Positions 27,401 through 40,810 of a stretch of 64,000 nucleotides of DNA are shown piece by piece. This DNA is from Carettochelys insculpta (lineage: Eukaryota; Chordata; Testudines; Carettochelyidae): positions 269,863,798 through 269,927,797 of the forward strand of contig NC_134138.1 in assembly GCF_033958435.1 (NCBI RefSeq), read 5' to 3'. The notes beneath the pieces were generated by a model. It had not been told where the DNA came from and did no database searches. It worked only from the letters and a program-made list of their open reading frames with translations. How positions within the stretch are numbered: the stretch's first letter is position 1; each line of letters starts with the position of its first letter. The position numbers were made by a program, and so were the translations under genes.

Positions 27401-30400
27401 CCCCCAAGCTCTGCACCCCGTCCGCAGGCAGGAGAGTCTCTCACTTAGCAGGAGAACAGCGGGTTTATTAGCCGACAGGACACAGCATCGTACAGAGGAG
27501 TTAGTACAGCAGGCAGAGACAGCCAGTTCCATCCATGTTGAGGAGAGGAGGCCCCGAGGGGCCCCCAGAGCTGGGGCCTGGCCCCCTCCTTTGTCTCGCT
27601 CTCCCTCAGCCCAGACTCACTGCTTCCAACTCCCAGTTCCAATTCAAACCCCTCAGGCTCCACCTCCTCCTTTGTCTGCAGTACAAAGGTGTTACCTGGT
27701 CGTCAAGGTTACCCTCAGCAGGAGCCCCACACCCTCTGTGAGCCACTCACACACACACAGGTATCCCCCACTTCATCACAGAGGGCTCTGTACATCAGTG
27801 TCTCTTGTGTATCTGTGTTTTCATTGGTGTATCTTGAAGTAAATTAACTACTGTATTTTATGTAACTAATTCCCACCAAATTTTAAAGCTTTATCTGTTA
27901 TGAAAATGCAATAAATAAAATCCACCATTACACAGTTTCCTCTAGCAGAGCTGGGGAGGGCCCATAGTGGCCGCTCTGTTCTAGCATAGTCCAGGCATAA
28001 CTGAGGCATAACTGAGTCCAGGCATAACTGCAGCAACTTTCCTGCAGAATTTATTTTCTGTGGAAAATACGCACAGAACATGAATTCTGTGCAGGGATGC
28101 AAAACTCCCATAAGAGTGGACATTCTATTGCATCTTTTACATTATGTTCTATTTGCCACAGGCTAGATTCTGATATCCCTACTCACTCATAGCACCTTAC
28201 TTCATAAGCTGTCTCAATGGCTACTTGTGAAGTCAGGTGCTTGTCTACATAAAGGTATCAGAGTCTGACCCTTTGTATTGGTATAACACTTGGCACAAGA
28301 GATCTGTGATCTTTCTGATTAGGACCCCTGGGATTTACTCCAATATAAATAATAAATTTCAAAGGACCAAATCCTGCCTGGGTCCACCCAACCCTGCTGA
28401 AATCAATGAGTCTGAAGAGGATGGAAATCAGCTCAGAATTTAGTCAAAATTTTTACATGTTAGAGGTTGTATAAAGGAGCAGATTGACAGCCTGACACCT
28501 TTATCCACAGAATAAACACTGAATGCTGTGGGTAAGCCACACGAAGTCCACCAGTAAGTTCCAGTCCTGTCCTAGAGGCACAAATGCGAGTATACATATA
28601 AGGGATATACACTGCCATTCAGCCCTGTTCCCATAAATGCTGTTGCTGAGTGTGCCAGTTGTGAGACCACATCTTTCTGCCCAACAAAACTAGTTTTTCT
28701 CATACCTGATTGGACTCTCTTGTCCGCACATCTTCTGACTTGTGCTGTCCTTTTTGCCAGGCTGATAGTAGCACTTGTAAAAGGAAAAGACTCAATCATA
28801 ATGGTGTATGCTGCTCAAAGACATTCTTCCTAGAACCGCCTGCTAAATGAATTTTTAAAATAGCTCCTTTAGGTGTGAAACCAGTGAAGGGTCAAGGAGC
28901 AAGTTCAGGATTGTGCAAGCCACATCCTCAGCTAGTGTAAATCAGCATAGTTCCATTCATGTCAATAGTATAATATCCCTTACATGAACTGAGACTCTGG
29001 CCTTTAAGTTTCTTGTAAAAGCTGATGGCCTGCAACCATAGCGCGCAGTCTGAGGATTCAGCACTTCTTATAAGCAAAGCAAAGTCAACTTAAAAAACAC
29101 CCAGTATTGCAGGAAGTACTACTGGCAGTTCAATCTGTATTGGATTAATGCTGCAGGATAGCAATAGGGGATTGTCCCTTCACACTACTATACCTCCAGT
29201 CCAATGGAATTAGTTTAGATTTACACAGCAATGTGAAAAAAATATCAGGCCGGGTAGCTGATTCATTATCAAGAAATGCACAACTTACAGACTGTTTCCT
29301 TGTTTCTCTGAGACAACTGGACAGCTACTGAAATATTCAGCTTCTAGTGAGAATGGAGCGTCAATTCCAGTATGGTTGGTAAGTACTAGCTGACGTGTTA
29401 CTATGCTCTTCAATGCAACTTCAGATCCAAAGTCCAAGAGAAGATCTTGAGGACTTTGTAGCATTTGCCTCTCATCACTAAAGATAAAAGCGACTTCAGA
29501 TATTAAGCTAGCACTCTTCTTCTTTCATAGTGTAAAAACAGTTTAGGCAGAGTTGAGATTTCCAGCCTACGGCTGTTTTGATGTCTCTTGTTAAAAGCAC
29601 CAGCTAGCCTCAGGTTTATATCACCAGCATTTGTCTGTATTGATTTGCCTTAACTATATTGCAGTTGGAATTTTTTTCAGGTGCAGTGATTATGCTGATC
29701 TGCCAAATTAAAGCTATTTCTCACTCTTCTGAAACACCTTCCCTTCCAACAACATGGGCTTGAAGTACACTCTGAAACATAGTAATTGTAGCTGCGTCTA
29801 CACGTGCACGCTACTTCGAAGTAGCAGCACCAACTTCGACATTAGGCGGTGAGACGTCGAAGTCGCTAACCTCATGAGGAGATAGGAATAGTGCCCTACT
29901 TCGACGTTCAACGTCGAAGTAGGGACTGTGTAGACGATCCGCGTCCCGCAACGTCGAAATTGCTGGGTCCTCCATGGCGGCCATCAGCTGGGGGGTTGAG
30001 AGATGCTCTCTCTCCAGCCCCTGCAGGGCTCTATGGTCACCGTGGGCAGCAGCCCTTAGCCCAGGGCTTCTGGCTGCTTCTGCGGCAGCTGGGGATCTAT
30101 GCTGCAGGCACAGGGTCTGCAACCAGTTGTCAGCTCTGTGTATCTTGTGTTGTTTAGTGCAACTGTGTCTGGGAGGGGCCCTTTAAGGGAGCGGCTTGCT
30201 GTTGAGTCCGCCCTGTGACCCTGTCTACAGCTGTGCCTGGCATCCCTATTTCGATGTGTGCTACTTTGACGTGTAGACGTTCCCTCGCTGCGCCTATTTC
30301 AATGTTGGGCTGAGCAACGTCGAAGCTGAACATTGACGTTGCTGGCCCTGGAGGACGTGTAGACGTTATTCATCGAAATAGACTATTTCGATGTCGCAAC

Positions 30401-33400
30401 ATCGAAATAAGCTATTTCGATGTTGGCTGCACGTGTAGACGTAGCCTGTGTCAGGTATCACAAGGACAAAAGTAAAAATACCAGCTAGATACTGGTTTTG
30501 AAATTAGCAAGGAGAGTTTCATTTGTCATATATCAAATTTGGCAATGTGGCAGGAAAATGTCTAAAAAGCCCAGGATATCTGAGCTTAAACTGTATGGTA
30601 CAGAACTCAACCCTCTAATACCCATATCTGAGAATTACATTATACAAATTAAACATTTCAGAGCTACATTAGCATGTGAGGTATGACAGGTACAGGACTC
30701 CATTTTCTCACCTGGCACTAAGAGGTCTAATTTTTTCACTAGGAACAGAAAAAGCACAGGTACTGGATCAGACAATTGATGGACTATTACAGTGTATAGA
30801 TGTTAAAGACCAGCAAATAAATTTGGGTGATTATCTTATAACACCTTCATTTACCTGGTAACTTTACCGTCACAAGGTATTGCAAATGTGACATGCAGAC
30901 CCTTGACTTGGCCAGAAATGCCCAGAAAAAGAGGTTCAGTCATGTCTTCTATGCTGCAGCAGAGGGTAAGGTCCTTCAGCTCACCCTGATAGGAGAAAAA
31001 TCACATCATCTTTGGAAAGGGAGTTAAAGACAGGGAGGAAAGGTGTCTTAATCAGAAAATTAATTAGTAACACAGATACAAACCTTACTGGTTTAAAAAG
31101 AAAAGAATTGCATGGGAAGACTTCAAAATTGCTTAACAGGGATTTCCTACCAAAACACTGCATCAGATTTCTTTGGCAGCATTACCAAATTAAAAATTTG
31201 TTGCTGTTACTGTATGTTTTGCATCAACATCAAATAATGCAAACCGAAAAATGCACCATTACTGACTTCTACCAGAAAATGCGGTGGCCTGCTTGCTGAA
31301 ATTGATTTATTTGTCAGGACATGCTAAATCTGACTTCCCTCCTTTAACTTTTTCCAGGAAAGGAGGAGTTAGACTATATCTACGCTACAGATGTTGTAGT
31401 GCTGCACTTCTCAGACTTCAGCAACTTGAGGACCCCCATTTTGATTCATATTGTTTCAGGGACACCCGGCCTCGCCCCTTCTCCAAGACCCCACACCCTG
31501 CTTGCTCCACCCCCAACACATCTGTCGCTTGCTCTGCCCCACTCTCACCCACTTGCAACCAGACTTGGAGCGTGGATTGAGATGTGGGAGGGGAGTGAGG
31601 GCTCTGGCTAGGAGCATGGGCTCAGAGTTGGGGCTTGGGATGAGGAATTTGGTTGCAGGAGGGGGCCCAGGCCTGGGGAAAGGAGTTGTTATGAAAAAGG
31701 AGGATCAGGGTTCAGGGCCCTGGCAGTGCTCATTGTGGCTGCCACGTCCCTATGGCCTGTAGGTGGAGGTGCAACCAGGAGGCTTCATGTGCTGTCCTCA
31801 CACCAGCAGGTGCCACCCTTGCACTTCCTGTTGGTTGCAGTTTTCAGCTAATGGGAGCTGTAGACCTAGAACTTGGACAGGGACATCAGGGACCTTATGG
31901 CTTGTTCCAGGAGCCATGCAGAAGGAGGGCAGGTAGGGAGCCTTCCTAAGAGAACAGGGGAGGTGTTGATCAGTGGGGCCTGCCAATCATAGTTTGAGAA
32001 ATACTGCTATAGTGACATAGTTATGGCACCACTGCTGTAGCACTGGAGCACAGACACTTGCTCCAGTGACAGTAGGGGTTTTTCTATTGCTGTAGTTCAT
32101 CCATCCTCTTGCAAGGCAGCATGTAGGTGGACAGAAAGCCTTTAATTTTTCTCACCGCTGAGCAAAGTAGCCAGGTTGGCCTAATTTTTATGTGTAGCCA
32201 GGCCTTAGAATGAGAGAGAAAAAAGTTGGGAATTCATGTAAGGAAGATGTTTTCAGGACCATAAAGCCAGATTTAATCAACTTAATATGTGCCTTAAGAT
32301 TAAATTTCAAGTTAGCTTTATGCTTTATAAAATCAGCATTAATCATTAAGTATAAAGAAAAGGATATCGTAGAAACAAAAAACAAAGCAGAAAGCAAAGA
32401 AACTACAAAGTTCATTGAAGATGCATATAAATTAGATCATATTAGCTGTGTCTACACTAGAGCGTGATTTCGAAAGGCCCCCTTTTGAAAATGATGAGTT
32501 GAAAGATGCCCTTTCGAAATACAGTGTCGACTCACAAGCAGAGGCTGGTGCTTCTGATCCGCCCTTTCAAAAGGGCTACCTGCTCTTTCGAAAGAGAGCA
32601 TATTCTGCACTGTCTCAAGCACCCCTTCGAAGGAAAGGGCCAGGAAAGGCCGCAGATGGGATCGTGGCGGACAAGCTCTTCTGGGGCTGCAGCTGGTCAT
32701 CCCATTAAAGGGCCCCTTCCCAACACCCTTGCCCTACACAGCATAAGGCCCACAGAGCTGCCATGAGCCCAGCAGATGACAATGCTCACAGGGTAAAACA
32801 TGGAGCAGCAGCAGCAGCAGCTGGAGCTGCTTCTAGCTGTCGCCAGCAGTGTGGTCGCCCTTCTCTACTCAGCAGCAGCAGCCACCCTTCACCTCCTGTT
32901 GGGGGCTGCCCCCCGGCATGGCTGTGGACCCCCTGGACCTGCAATTCCTCTGGTGCCCCCCGAGTTCTCCACCCACTCTGGAGCTACCCCACTAGCTCCG
33001 AGTGGTGACAGCACCTGGTCATGGGGGGAATAGGACAACAACAGGTGGCTCCGGCATTTCTGGCTGTGGCAGCAGACCTTCCTGGAGCTCTGCCAGTGAC
33101 TAGTCCCTGTGTTGTGGCATCAGGACATCCGCATGTGACACGCCCTCCCCGTTGAGAAGCGGTTTGCAATAGCTCTCTGGAAACTGGCCACGCCAGACAG
33201 CTACTGCTCCATGGGCCACCAGTTTGGCATGGGCAAGGCCACAGTCAGGACTGTTATCTTGGAGGTAAGGAAGCTTGGGCCACACACCCACCGGGGGAGT
33301 GGTATACCAGGAAAGGGGGCCCATTGGGGGCTGGGAGCTGGAGAGGGCTGGAGGGCCTGTGGGCCTAGGGGGCAAGGGAGAGTATGGAGGGTCTGGGGGG

Positions 33401-36400
33401 GCGGGGGTTTCCCGGAGGGGTGAGGGAGGCCTGGCATTCCCCACACACCCTCAAGGGTGCATACATCCTCCATCTCATGCAGGTGATTTGAGCATTGAAT
33501 GCCATGCTCCTGCAAAGGGTGATCTGTGTGGGGGACCTGGACATGGCCACCATTGGCTTTGCAGCACTTGGGTTCATGAACTGTTTCGGGACCCTCAACA
33601 GGACCCATAACTCAGTCCACACCCCAGAACACAGCAGGGGACAATATATAAACAGGAAGGGGTAGCACTCTGTGGTGCCCCAGATCATGGTGGACAACAG
33701 GGGCCGGTTCCAGAACATTTACATGGGCTGGCCTGGCTGCATCCATGATGCGTGGGTGTCCCTGCCACTGCATGGAGGCTGGGACCTACATCCCCCAGAG
33801 GGAGGTCCCACTCAGGGACACCACAGTGCCCCTGTGCATGGTGGCGGATGCTGCCTATCCCCTCCAGCCCTGCTCAGATGGCTTTACGTGGGCCACTCCA
33901 ACCCCAGCCAGGAGTGCTTTAGTGTCCATCTAAACCAGGCCCAAAATGTGGTGGAGCGCACCTTTGGGCGTTTGAAGGGCCAGCGGCACTGTCTCCTGGC
34001 ACACTTGGAGGTGGGCCTCCTGAATGTCACTCAGGCGGTGGGCACCTGCTGCAGCCTCCACAGTATTGTGGAGAGTAAGAGGGAGGCATTCATGCAGGGG
34101 TGGGCAGCTGAGTCCAGCCCAGGCTATCCACAGACGGGTGCTGGCCCTGGCCAATCAGATCCACCAGGACAGGTCCATTTTGCTCAGAGGGCCCACTGAC
34201 CACTGCCCCGGCCACCCCAGCAGATCCCCTGCACACTCCCCTTTGCCACCTCCCCAGATTCCCTCCCCTGCCCCACCACTGAGCACACAACACACAGGGA
34301 TGAGGGGTAAATAAAATATATTCTGTTGAACAAAACTTTGCAGTTAGTAACATCAACATAAAACAGAACCCTACAACTATATACGCAAGGAAGGGGGGCA
34401 AAATATTTACATTAGGGCAGGAGACAGGGGTGCCCTTCAAGGGTGGGGGGCCTTATTGCAGGGAAGTGGTGGAGAGCCTTGAACCACACCATCCCCAGGA
34501 TCTGCAACGTCCCCTGGTTCGGGTTCCCTGGTGGGGGATGGAGAGGTAGGGCCAGGGGTCTGCCTCAGCTGGGGAATCAGCCATGATGGGGGCCTCTTCA
34601 GGGGAGCTGGCAGGAGGGGCCACAGCAGGGAGGGCAGTGGGAGGGGCAGCAGGGGGACAGCCAGGCCAGGAGCTCCCAGAAGGTGCCCACCACATCCTGG
34701 AGGGTTCTCTTGAGCTCCCCCCAGGACACCTGCCACTCTGTCACCTCCAATGGGTGCCAGACAGAGGTGGCAAGCTGGAGGTCTTCCATGGCCTGGCTCT
34801 GGCCCCTCCTGGAGCAGGGACGCCCTGGTGCAGGTGGTGGGGCTGCCCAGTCTCCGTCCCTTGCCTCCAAGGGGCTGTCTGGGACCACAGAGGGTGCTAG
34901 GCTCTCCTGGCCCTCTGATGGCGCAGCTGCAGGAATAGAAAAGAGAGGAACAGCAGGCTGTGAGTCCCAGACCCCTGCCCCATGGGCTACACTCCCATCC
35001 CCCTAGGGGCAGCAGGTCCCTGTCTCCCATCTGATGGCAGGGTGGCCCTGGGGACAGAAGGAGGCAGAAGAGATCCCTGGCCCACTGGAGGTGGGCCACT
35101 TATGAGGTCTGGCCCTACCCGCCCCCTCCCCCCCAGGAGCGGGCCAGGTACTACCATGAGAACGGGTACTGAAGGCCACTGGCAGCGGTGATGCTGTCCT
35201 GAGGGCCATAGCCTGGCTGGTGGATATGGAGCCCCTGCCTTGTGATCCAGGGTGTGTGTCCTGTCAGGTACTTACCAGAGGGTCCATTGCTGAGGTCAGG
35301 GGATGCCCAGCTGGCAGAGACACAGCTGGAGGTGCAGGAGGGGAGGTCGATAACCAGTTCACCGTCATTGCTCAGCCACTCTGGAGCTGGCTCTGGCCCT
35401 GGCCCTGCTGTGGTGAGGCTGGCCACAGGTCCTGGCTCATGGTCGCCGCTGGGGTGGGGCTCCTCAGCGGTGGTATCCAGGACAGAGGCCAGAGAGGTGG
35501 TGTCCCTGGGCCTGAGGAGCCTCTCTAGCTCCTTATAAAAGGGGCAGGAGGCGGGCACTGCCCCGACCAGCTGGCTGAGTCCCTAGCACAGGCATATTCC
35601 TGCCGCAGTTCCTTGACATTACTCCTGACCTGGTTGGGAGTGTGAACATGGTGGCCCTGGGAGGACAGGCCCTCAGCCAGCCAGGCAAAAGCAGCCGTGT
35701 TCTTCCGCTTCACGCCCATCTCCTGCAGGACCTCCTCCTCTTGCCAGAGGCCCAGGAGGTCCTTGAGCTCATGCTCAGTCCGGGAGGGGGATCACTTTTT
35801 CCGCACCTGGCTGGACCCCTACGAGCCCTGGGCACGCTCAGAAGGAGGGCCCTGGAGGGCTTCACATGTCTGGATGCTGGCCATGCTGCTCCAGGAGCGC
35901 TGGGGTCTCGCTGGGGCGTGCAGGGGCAGCACATGCAATGGCTGCTGCCTGCATGCTCTCAGCTTCCTGTAAGGGGGTTACTGGGTCTGTGTGGCTATAA
36001 GGGCTGCTGGACGCATGGACCATAGAGCCCCGCAGGCAATGGGATGGGCAGCACATCTCCGTGTCCCAACAGGCCGGTGCCACGGCGAACCCTCTCTTTC
36101 GAAAGAGCAGGTTGTGGAGCATCTACACAAGTTTTCTTTCGACAGAGCCTTCCAAAGTGGGGGCTTTTCCTACTTCAAGTTAGGAGGAGCAGTTTTGAAA
36201 GCTGGGGCGCATTCCTTCGATTATCGTTTCAAAAGAGCGTGCGGTGTGTGTAGACACTCCACACTCTTTGTCGAAAGAGGGCCTGAAATTTCGAAAGTAC
36301 TCGCTAGTGTAGATGCAGCTATTGTCTTCTGCCTTCAATCTTGATAGTCTATAAAGCATATCTGAGAAGCAGTTTGAGACTGATTCTATGCAAATTGCAT

Positions 36401-39400
36401 TGTACTGTACTTGCAAATGCTGCTTTTGCCACAGGGGCTTGAAATAAGCCCTGTGTTCTTTGTACTATAAACATTAGACCTTACCATAACATTAGCTGTT
36501 AGCGTTATGCACAATTCTTTTTCTTCATGTGGGCCCAAAGTGCCACTCACTGGAGAGACAGTGGCAGAGCAGAAAGCTGACTGATTTCCAATAAGCTGTC
36601 AAATAGGACAAACACTTGAACATTCAGTTAACTATAACTGACAAAGTTTACTCCAAAATTCACCTTCAGATTGGAAATTATTTCTGAGGATGAAGCAACA
36701 CATAGAATCTCTGTTTCAGGATAACAATAGATATGTAGAGCTCAGACATGCTCTACACACCCTTTAATTCCATTGCTGTCAATGATTACTTAGACACTTT
36801 TTTGTCCATTAACTTTTCTTAATAATAATAATTATATGTGTGTATTCACCACAGAGGTCTGGCTTTGAAGTCCAAATGTGGCATAAAAACCCAAATTGCG
36901 AGATTTCTCAGTTACTTCATAATACAATTGCAGAATCATCAGTTAATTCCAACAAATCAATGGACTTCCTGACAGCACAATGCTTTGTGTAACACAGTGG
37001 CTAACGGTGTCCTGTCCCTTCTCTACTGGCTGGTCAACATAGAGAGAAAGATACATCTACTCATCCCAGGTAATAGAGTCACTCCTTTAGCTGAAGGGTA
37101 AAGGACTGTGTCTTACAGCAAAAAGTCCTAGGTTTAATTCCTCTGGATGACCCAGTGAAGAGGTCATCAGTTGTAGGACACATCACAGAAGCTATTTTCA
37201 TATTTTTGTATTATTTGTATTGTGATAGCAACTGCAGAGGCCCCTGCCTAGGTTGGCTCATTAAATGTCACACTTGAAAGTCACTTACCTCTTCCCAAAA
37301 GTATTTTGCTGGAAGCAGTGTCTGGTTGAAGAGCTTGACAGTTGCTTGTGCTGGAACTCCAATATAAATGTCACTGAAAACCAGCTGACTAGACATCAGA
37401 CATGCTTGTGGGGTTTGAACTTCAACAAAAACAGGAAGGTGACTGAAAACAGACCCAGAGATGGCCCAGTTTTACTGTGTGTAAATTCACCAACTGCACA
37501 AGGCATTCTAGGAAGGACGAGGATAGTATTAGTTCAGCAATATTGATATGTTATACACTCTGTTCTGAGTGCTGCGGGGCTGGGTCATTGTGGTGTCTCA
37601 GGAAATAAGATATCTTAACTAGAACATGGCTTAGAGGACAACTTCCGTTTTTCCCTCACCTTTTTTCTCCATTTTCAACAGCTAGCTCTAATACAGTCTG
37701 GAGACGTTGACATAGCAAGGACCTGAACAGAACTGACACACTGCATTTTCCCAAAGCAGGTAATTGTCCATCAGGTGGCTGAATGGTGAATGGGGACTCC
37801 TAGGTGACAGAGAAATAAAGGTGAATGTCACTTGAAAGCTGGGTAGGCTCAACCCACATTCTCAGTGTTGTGAGGTCTTTGCATATGACGCAGAAAAAGA
37901 CCCAAACTGGAAAAATAATTTCACCATTAGGGTTCCTTTCATTCCCCCATTCCTGATTCTTCCCGTGCCACTACCTCTGTATCCTTCTTCTCTCTTATGA
38001 CAGGGCTCCTGGATTTATCTCCCCTCCTGCTGCAAAGGGCTGTGTGTACACCCACCATCCCCTCCCACCATTCTTATTTCTTTTCTTTTTGTCTGGAATA
38101 TAATTTTAATAGTTGAAAATTAGTATTAAATAAGCAATAAATGTTGTTATGCTGGGAAGTATTAATGCTTGCCGTCAACAGCTGAGCCCAGAGAGGTTGA
38201 TTTTGCTGTGTCTGTTAAGACTCGGCAAAATCGAACTCCAGAAGATCAGCTGTGCCACAGTTGATCTTCTAAGTATAGGTCAGCCCTGAGACAATTACAG
38301 AGGTGGTTAAAGCTGCTAGTCCACTAACCAGGTGCTGGGGCTCCCTTTTCTGTTTTTCAGTTTTCACCAAAGTCAAAAGGTTTCTGCCCATTGCTGCCTA
38401 AACATTTCTGGAAATTTTGGAATTGATCAGGTGTTACTGTGTTTCATACATATAAACAGATAGATGCCATCAAGTTATGTGTAAGTACACTTATTAAGTT
38501 TGCAGATGATACCAAGCTGGGAGGGGTTGCAACTTCTTTGGAGGATAGGGTCATAATTCAAAAGGATCTGGATAAACTGGAGAAATTGGCTGAGGTAAAC
38601 AGGTTGAAGTTTAATAAGGACAAATGCAAAGTGCTCCACTTAGGAAGGAACAATCAGTGTCACACATACAGAATGGGAAAGGACTGCCTAGGAATGAGTA
38701 CAGCAGAAAGGGATCTAGGGGTTACAGTGGACCACAAGCTAAATATGAGTCAACAGTGTGATGCTGTTGCAAAAAAAGGCAAACATGATTCTAGGATGTA
38801 TTAACAGGTGTGTTGTGAACAAGACACAAGAAGTCATTCTCCCACTCTACTCTGCACTGGTTAGGCCTCAGCTGGAGTATTGTGTCCAGTTCTGGGCACC
38901 CCAATTCAAGAAAGATGTGGAGAAATTGGAGAGGGTCCAGAGGAGAGCAATGAGAATGATCAAAGGTCTAGAGAACATGACCTGTGAAGAAAGGCTGAAA
39001 GAATTGGGCTTGTTTAGTTCGGGAAAGAGAAGATTGAGGGGGGACATGATAGCAATTTTCAGGTATCTAAAAGGGTGTCATAAGGCAGAGGGAGGGAACT
39101 TGTTCTTCCTTGCCTCTGAGGATAGAACAAGAGGCAATGGACTTAAATTGCAGCAGGGGAGGTTCAGGTTGGACATCAGGAAAAAGTTCCTAACTGTCAG
39201 GGTGATCAAACACCGGAACGAATTGCCAAGGGAGGTGGTAGAATCTCCATCACTGGAGATATTTAAAAAGAGGTTAGAGAGATGGCTTTCAGGGATGGTC
39301 TAGAAAGTGCTTGGTCCTGCCATGAGGGCAGGGGGCTGGACTCGATGGCTTCTCAGGGTCCCTTCCAGTCCTACTCTTCTGTGATTCTATGATCAATCAG

Positions 39401-40772
39401 GATAGTATGAATACAGGACATGACATTGTAGATATTCCACTATAGCCGTGTCTACACGTGCACGCAACTTCGAAGTAGCGGCACTAACTTCGAAATAGTG
39501 CCCGTCACGGCTACACGCGTCAGGCGCTATTTCGAAGTTAACTTCGACGTTAGGCGGCAAGACGTCGAAGTCGCTAACCCCATGAGGAGACAGGAATAGC
39601 GCCCTACTTCGACGTTCAACGTTGAAGTAGGGACCGTGTAGTCGTTGCATGTCCTGCAACGTCGAAATTGCGGGGTCCTCCATGGCGGCCATCAGCTGAG
39701 GGGTTGGCAGAAGCTCTCTCCAGCCCCTCAGCTCAATGGTGGCCGCATGGAGCGGCCCCTTAAAGGTCCCCTCCCCCTCCCTTCCTGTGCAGGAAGCTGA
39801 GGGAACGTGCAGGCGGCAGCCCAGACACGCGGCCAGCCTGCACGTCCCTCAGCCATCCAAACCAGCCACCCCACCTGCGATGGCTGCCCGGCAGCCCCCC
39901 CAGGGGACCCCACCCAAGGGGAGCCAGGGCAGCCAGCCCAGCCAGGCGGGCAGCCAGGCTGGCAAGCGGCAGCGGGGCCCCTCCTGGACGGAGGCCGAGC
40001 TGCGGGACCTGCTGGGGCTCTGGAGCGAGGAGGAAGTGCTCCAGGTAATGGGGAGCAAGAGGCGGAACGCGGATGAGTTCGCTCGGCTGGCCGACGGCCT
40101 GGCTGCCCGGGGTCACCCTGCCCGCACTCCTGATCAGGTCAGGAGTAAGGTGAAGGAGCTGCGGCAGGGTTACTCCCGGGCCCGGGATGCGGCCAGCCGA
40201 TCTGGGGCCGCCCCCGTCACTTGCCCCTTTTACAGGGAGCTCAGGGACATCCTGGGCCCCCGGCACTCCTCCTCCCCTCCGGCCACCCTTGATACTTCGG
40301 CCGACGAGCCCCAGCAGGCCCTGCAGCCGGAGTCCGCCCCGGAGGTAAGCCCCGCACTCCGGGGGCCCCCCCGGAGCCCACCCCCGGGACATCGCGGCAG
40401 GAGGAGGAGAAGGAGGAGGGGGGCTCCTCCTCCGCAGAATCCGGGCTGCAGATCCTCCTCCTGCCATCCCGGAGCAGCAGCCGGGCCTCCACCCCCCGGG
40501 GATCTCCAGACCGTGGGAGTGGACCGACAGGTATGTACCCGCCTCTGGTGTACACTCCTGGGCTTGAGGGGCGGGGGGTAATAGATATGTGTCCAGGGCC
40601 CCCCACATGCTCACATGGCCATGGCCCCAAGGACAGCAGGGCCATGTCCCTCACAGCAGTGCATCAGCCCCTGCCCCCCTGGCACCCCGCACGACAGTGC
40701 CATGCCCCATCCCCGGGGCAGGGGGGAGCGGAACCTCAAGGGGCCCCCGGGAGGAGGGGGTGGGACACCCCG

Positions 40773-40810
<38 letters not shown>

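Larger units (their letters stand above)
24601..27780 (-). mobile_element. Young non-autonomous LTR retrotransposon (ERVL-like primer site)
   Basis: Two direct 399-bp LTRs, identical as read, bound a 2,382-bp interior. The 5-bp target duplication GAGGG lies at 24,596-24,600 and 27,781-27,785. The LTRs start TGTGATG and end CATCACA. On the minus strand the 5' LTR (27,382-27,780) is followed by a primer-binding site matching the 3' end of tRNA-Leu, and the 3' LTR is preceded by a polypurine tract. No gag, protease, polymerase or envelope frame is visible, so it needs proteins from elsewhere. It sits in the intron between exons 12 and 13, in sense with the host gene. The leucine primer resembles ERVL elements, but without pol the class is inference. 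Confidence 0.88.
32444..36320 (+). mobile_element. Decayed two-gene PIF/Harbinger transposon
   Basis: 3,877 bp with ATT on both sides. The left end is AGCTGTGTCTACACTAGAGCG and the right end CTAGTGTAGATGCAGCT. A transposase relic runs plus (32,800-34,200) and a Myb-like gene relic runs minus (35,960-34,540), the convergent arrangement of the 39,444 element but in the opposite overall orientation. A separate, older subfamily. Confidence 0.82.

Noticed and set aside
24664..27663. Identical 72- and 68-codon frames repeated 2.8 kb apart
   Set aside because: They are the two LTR copies of one retrotransposon read as protein, not duplicated genes.
37085..37170. Functional tRNA gene
   Set aside because: A- and B-box-like words are present, but a full cloverleaf with proper stems could not be drawn; a SINE head is more likely.
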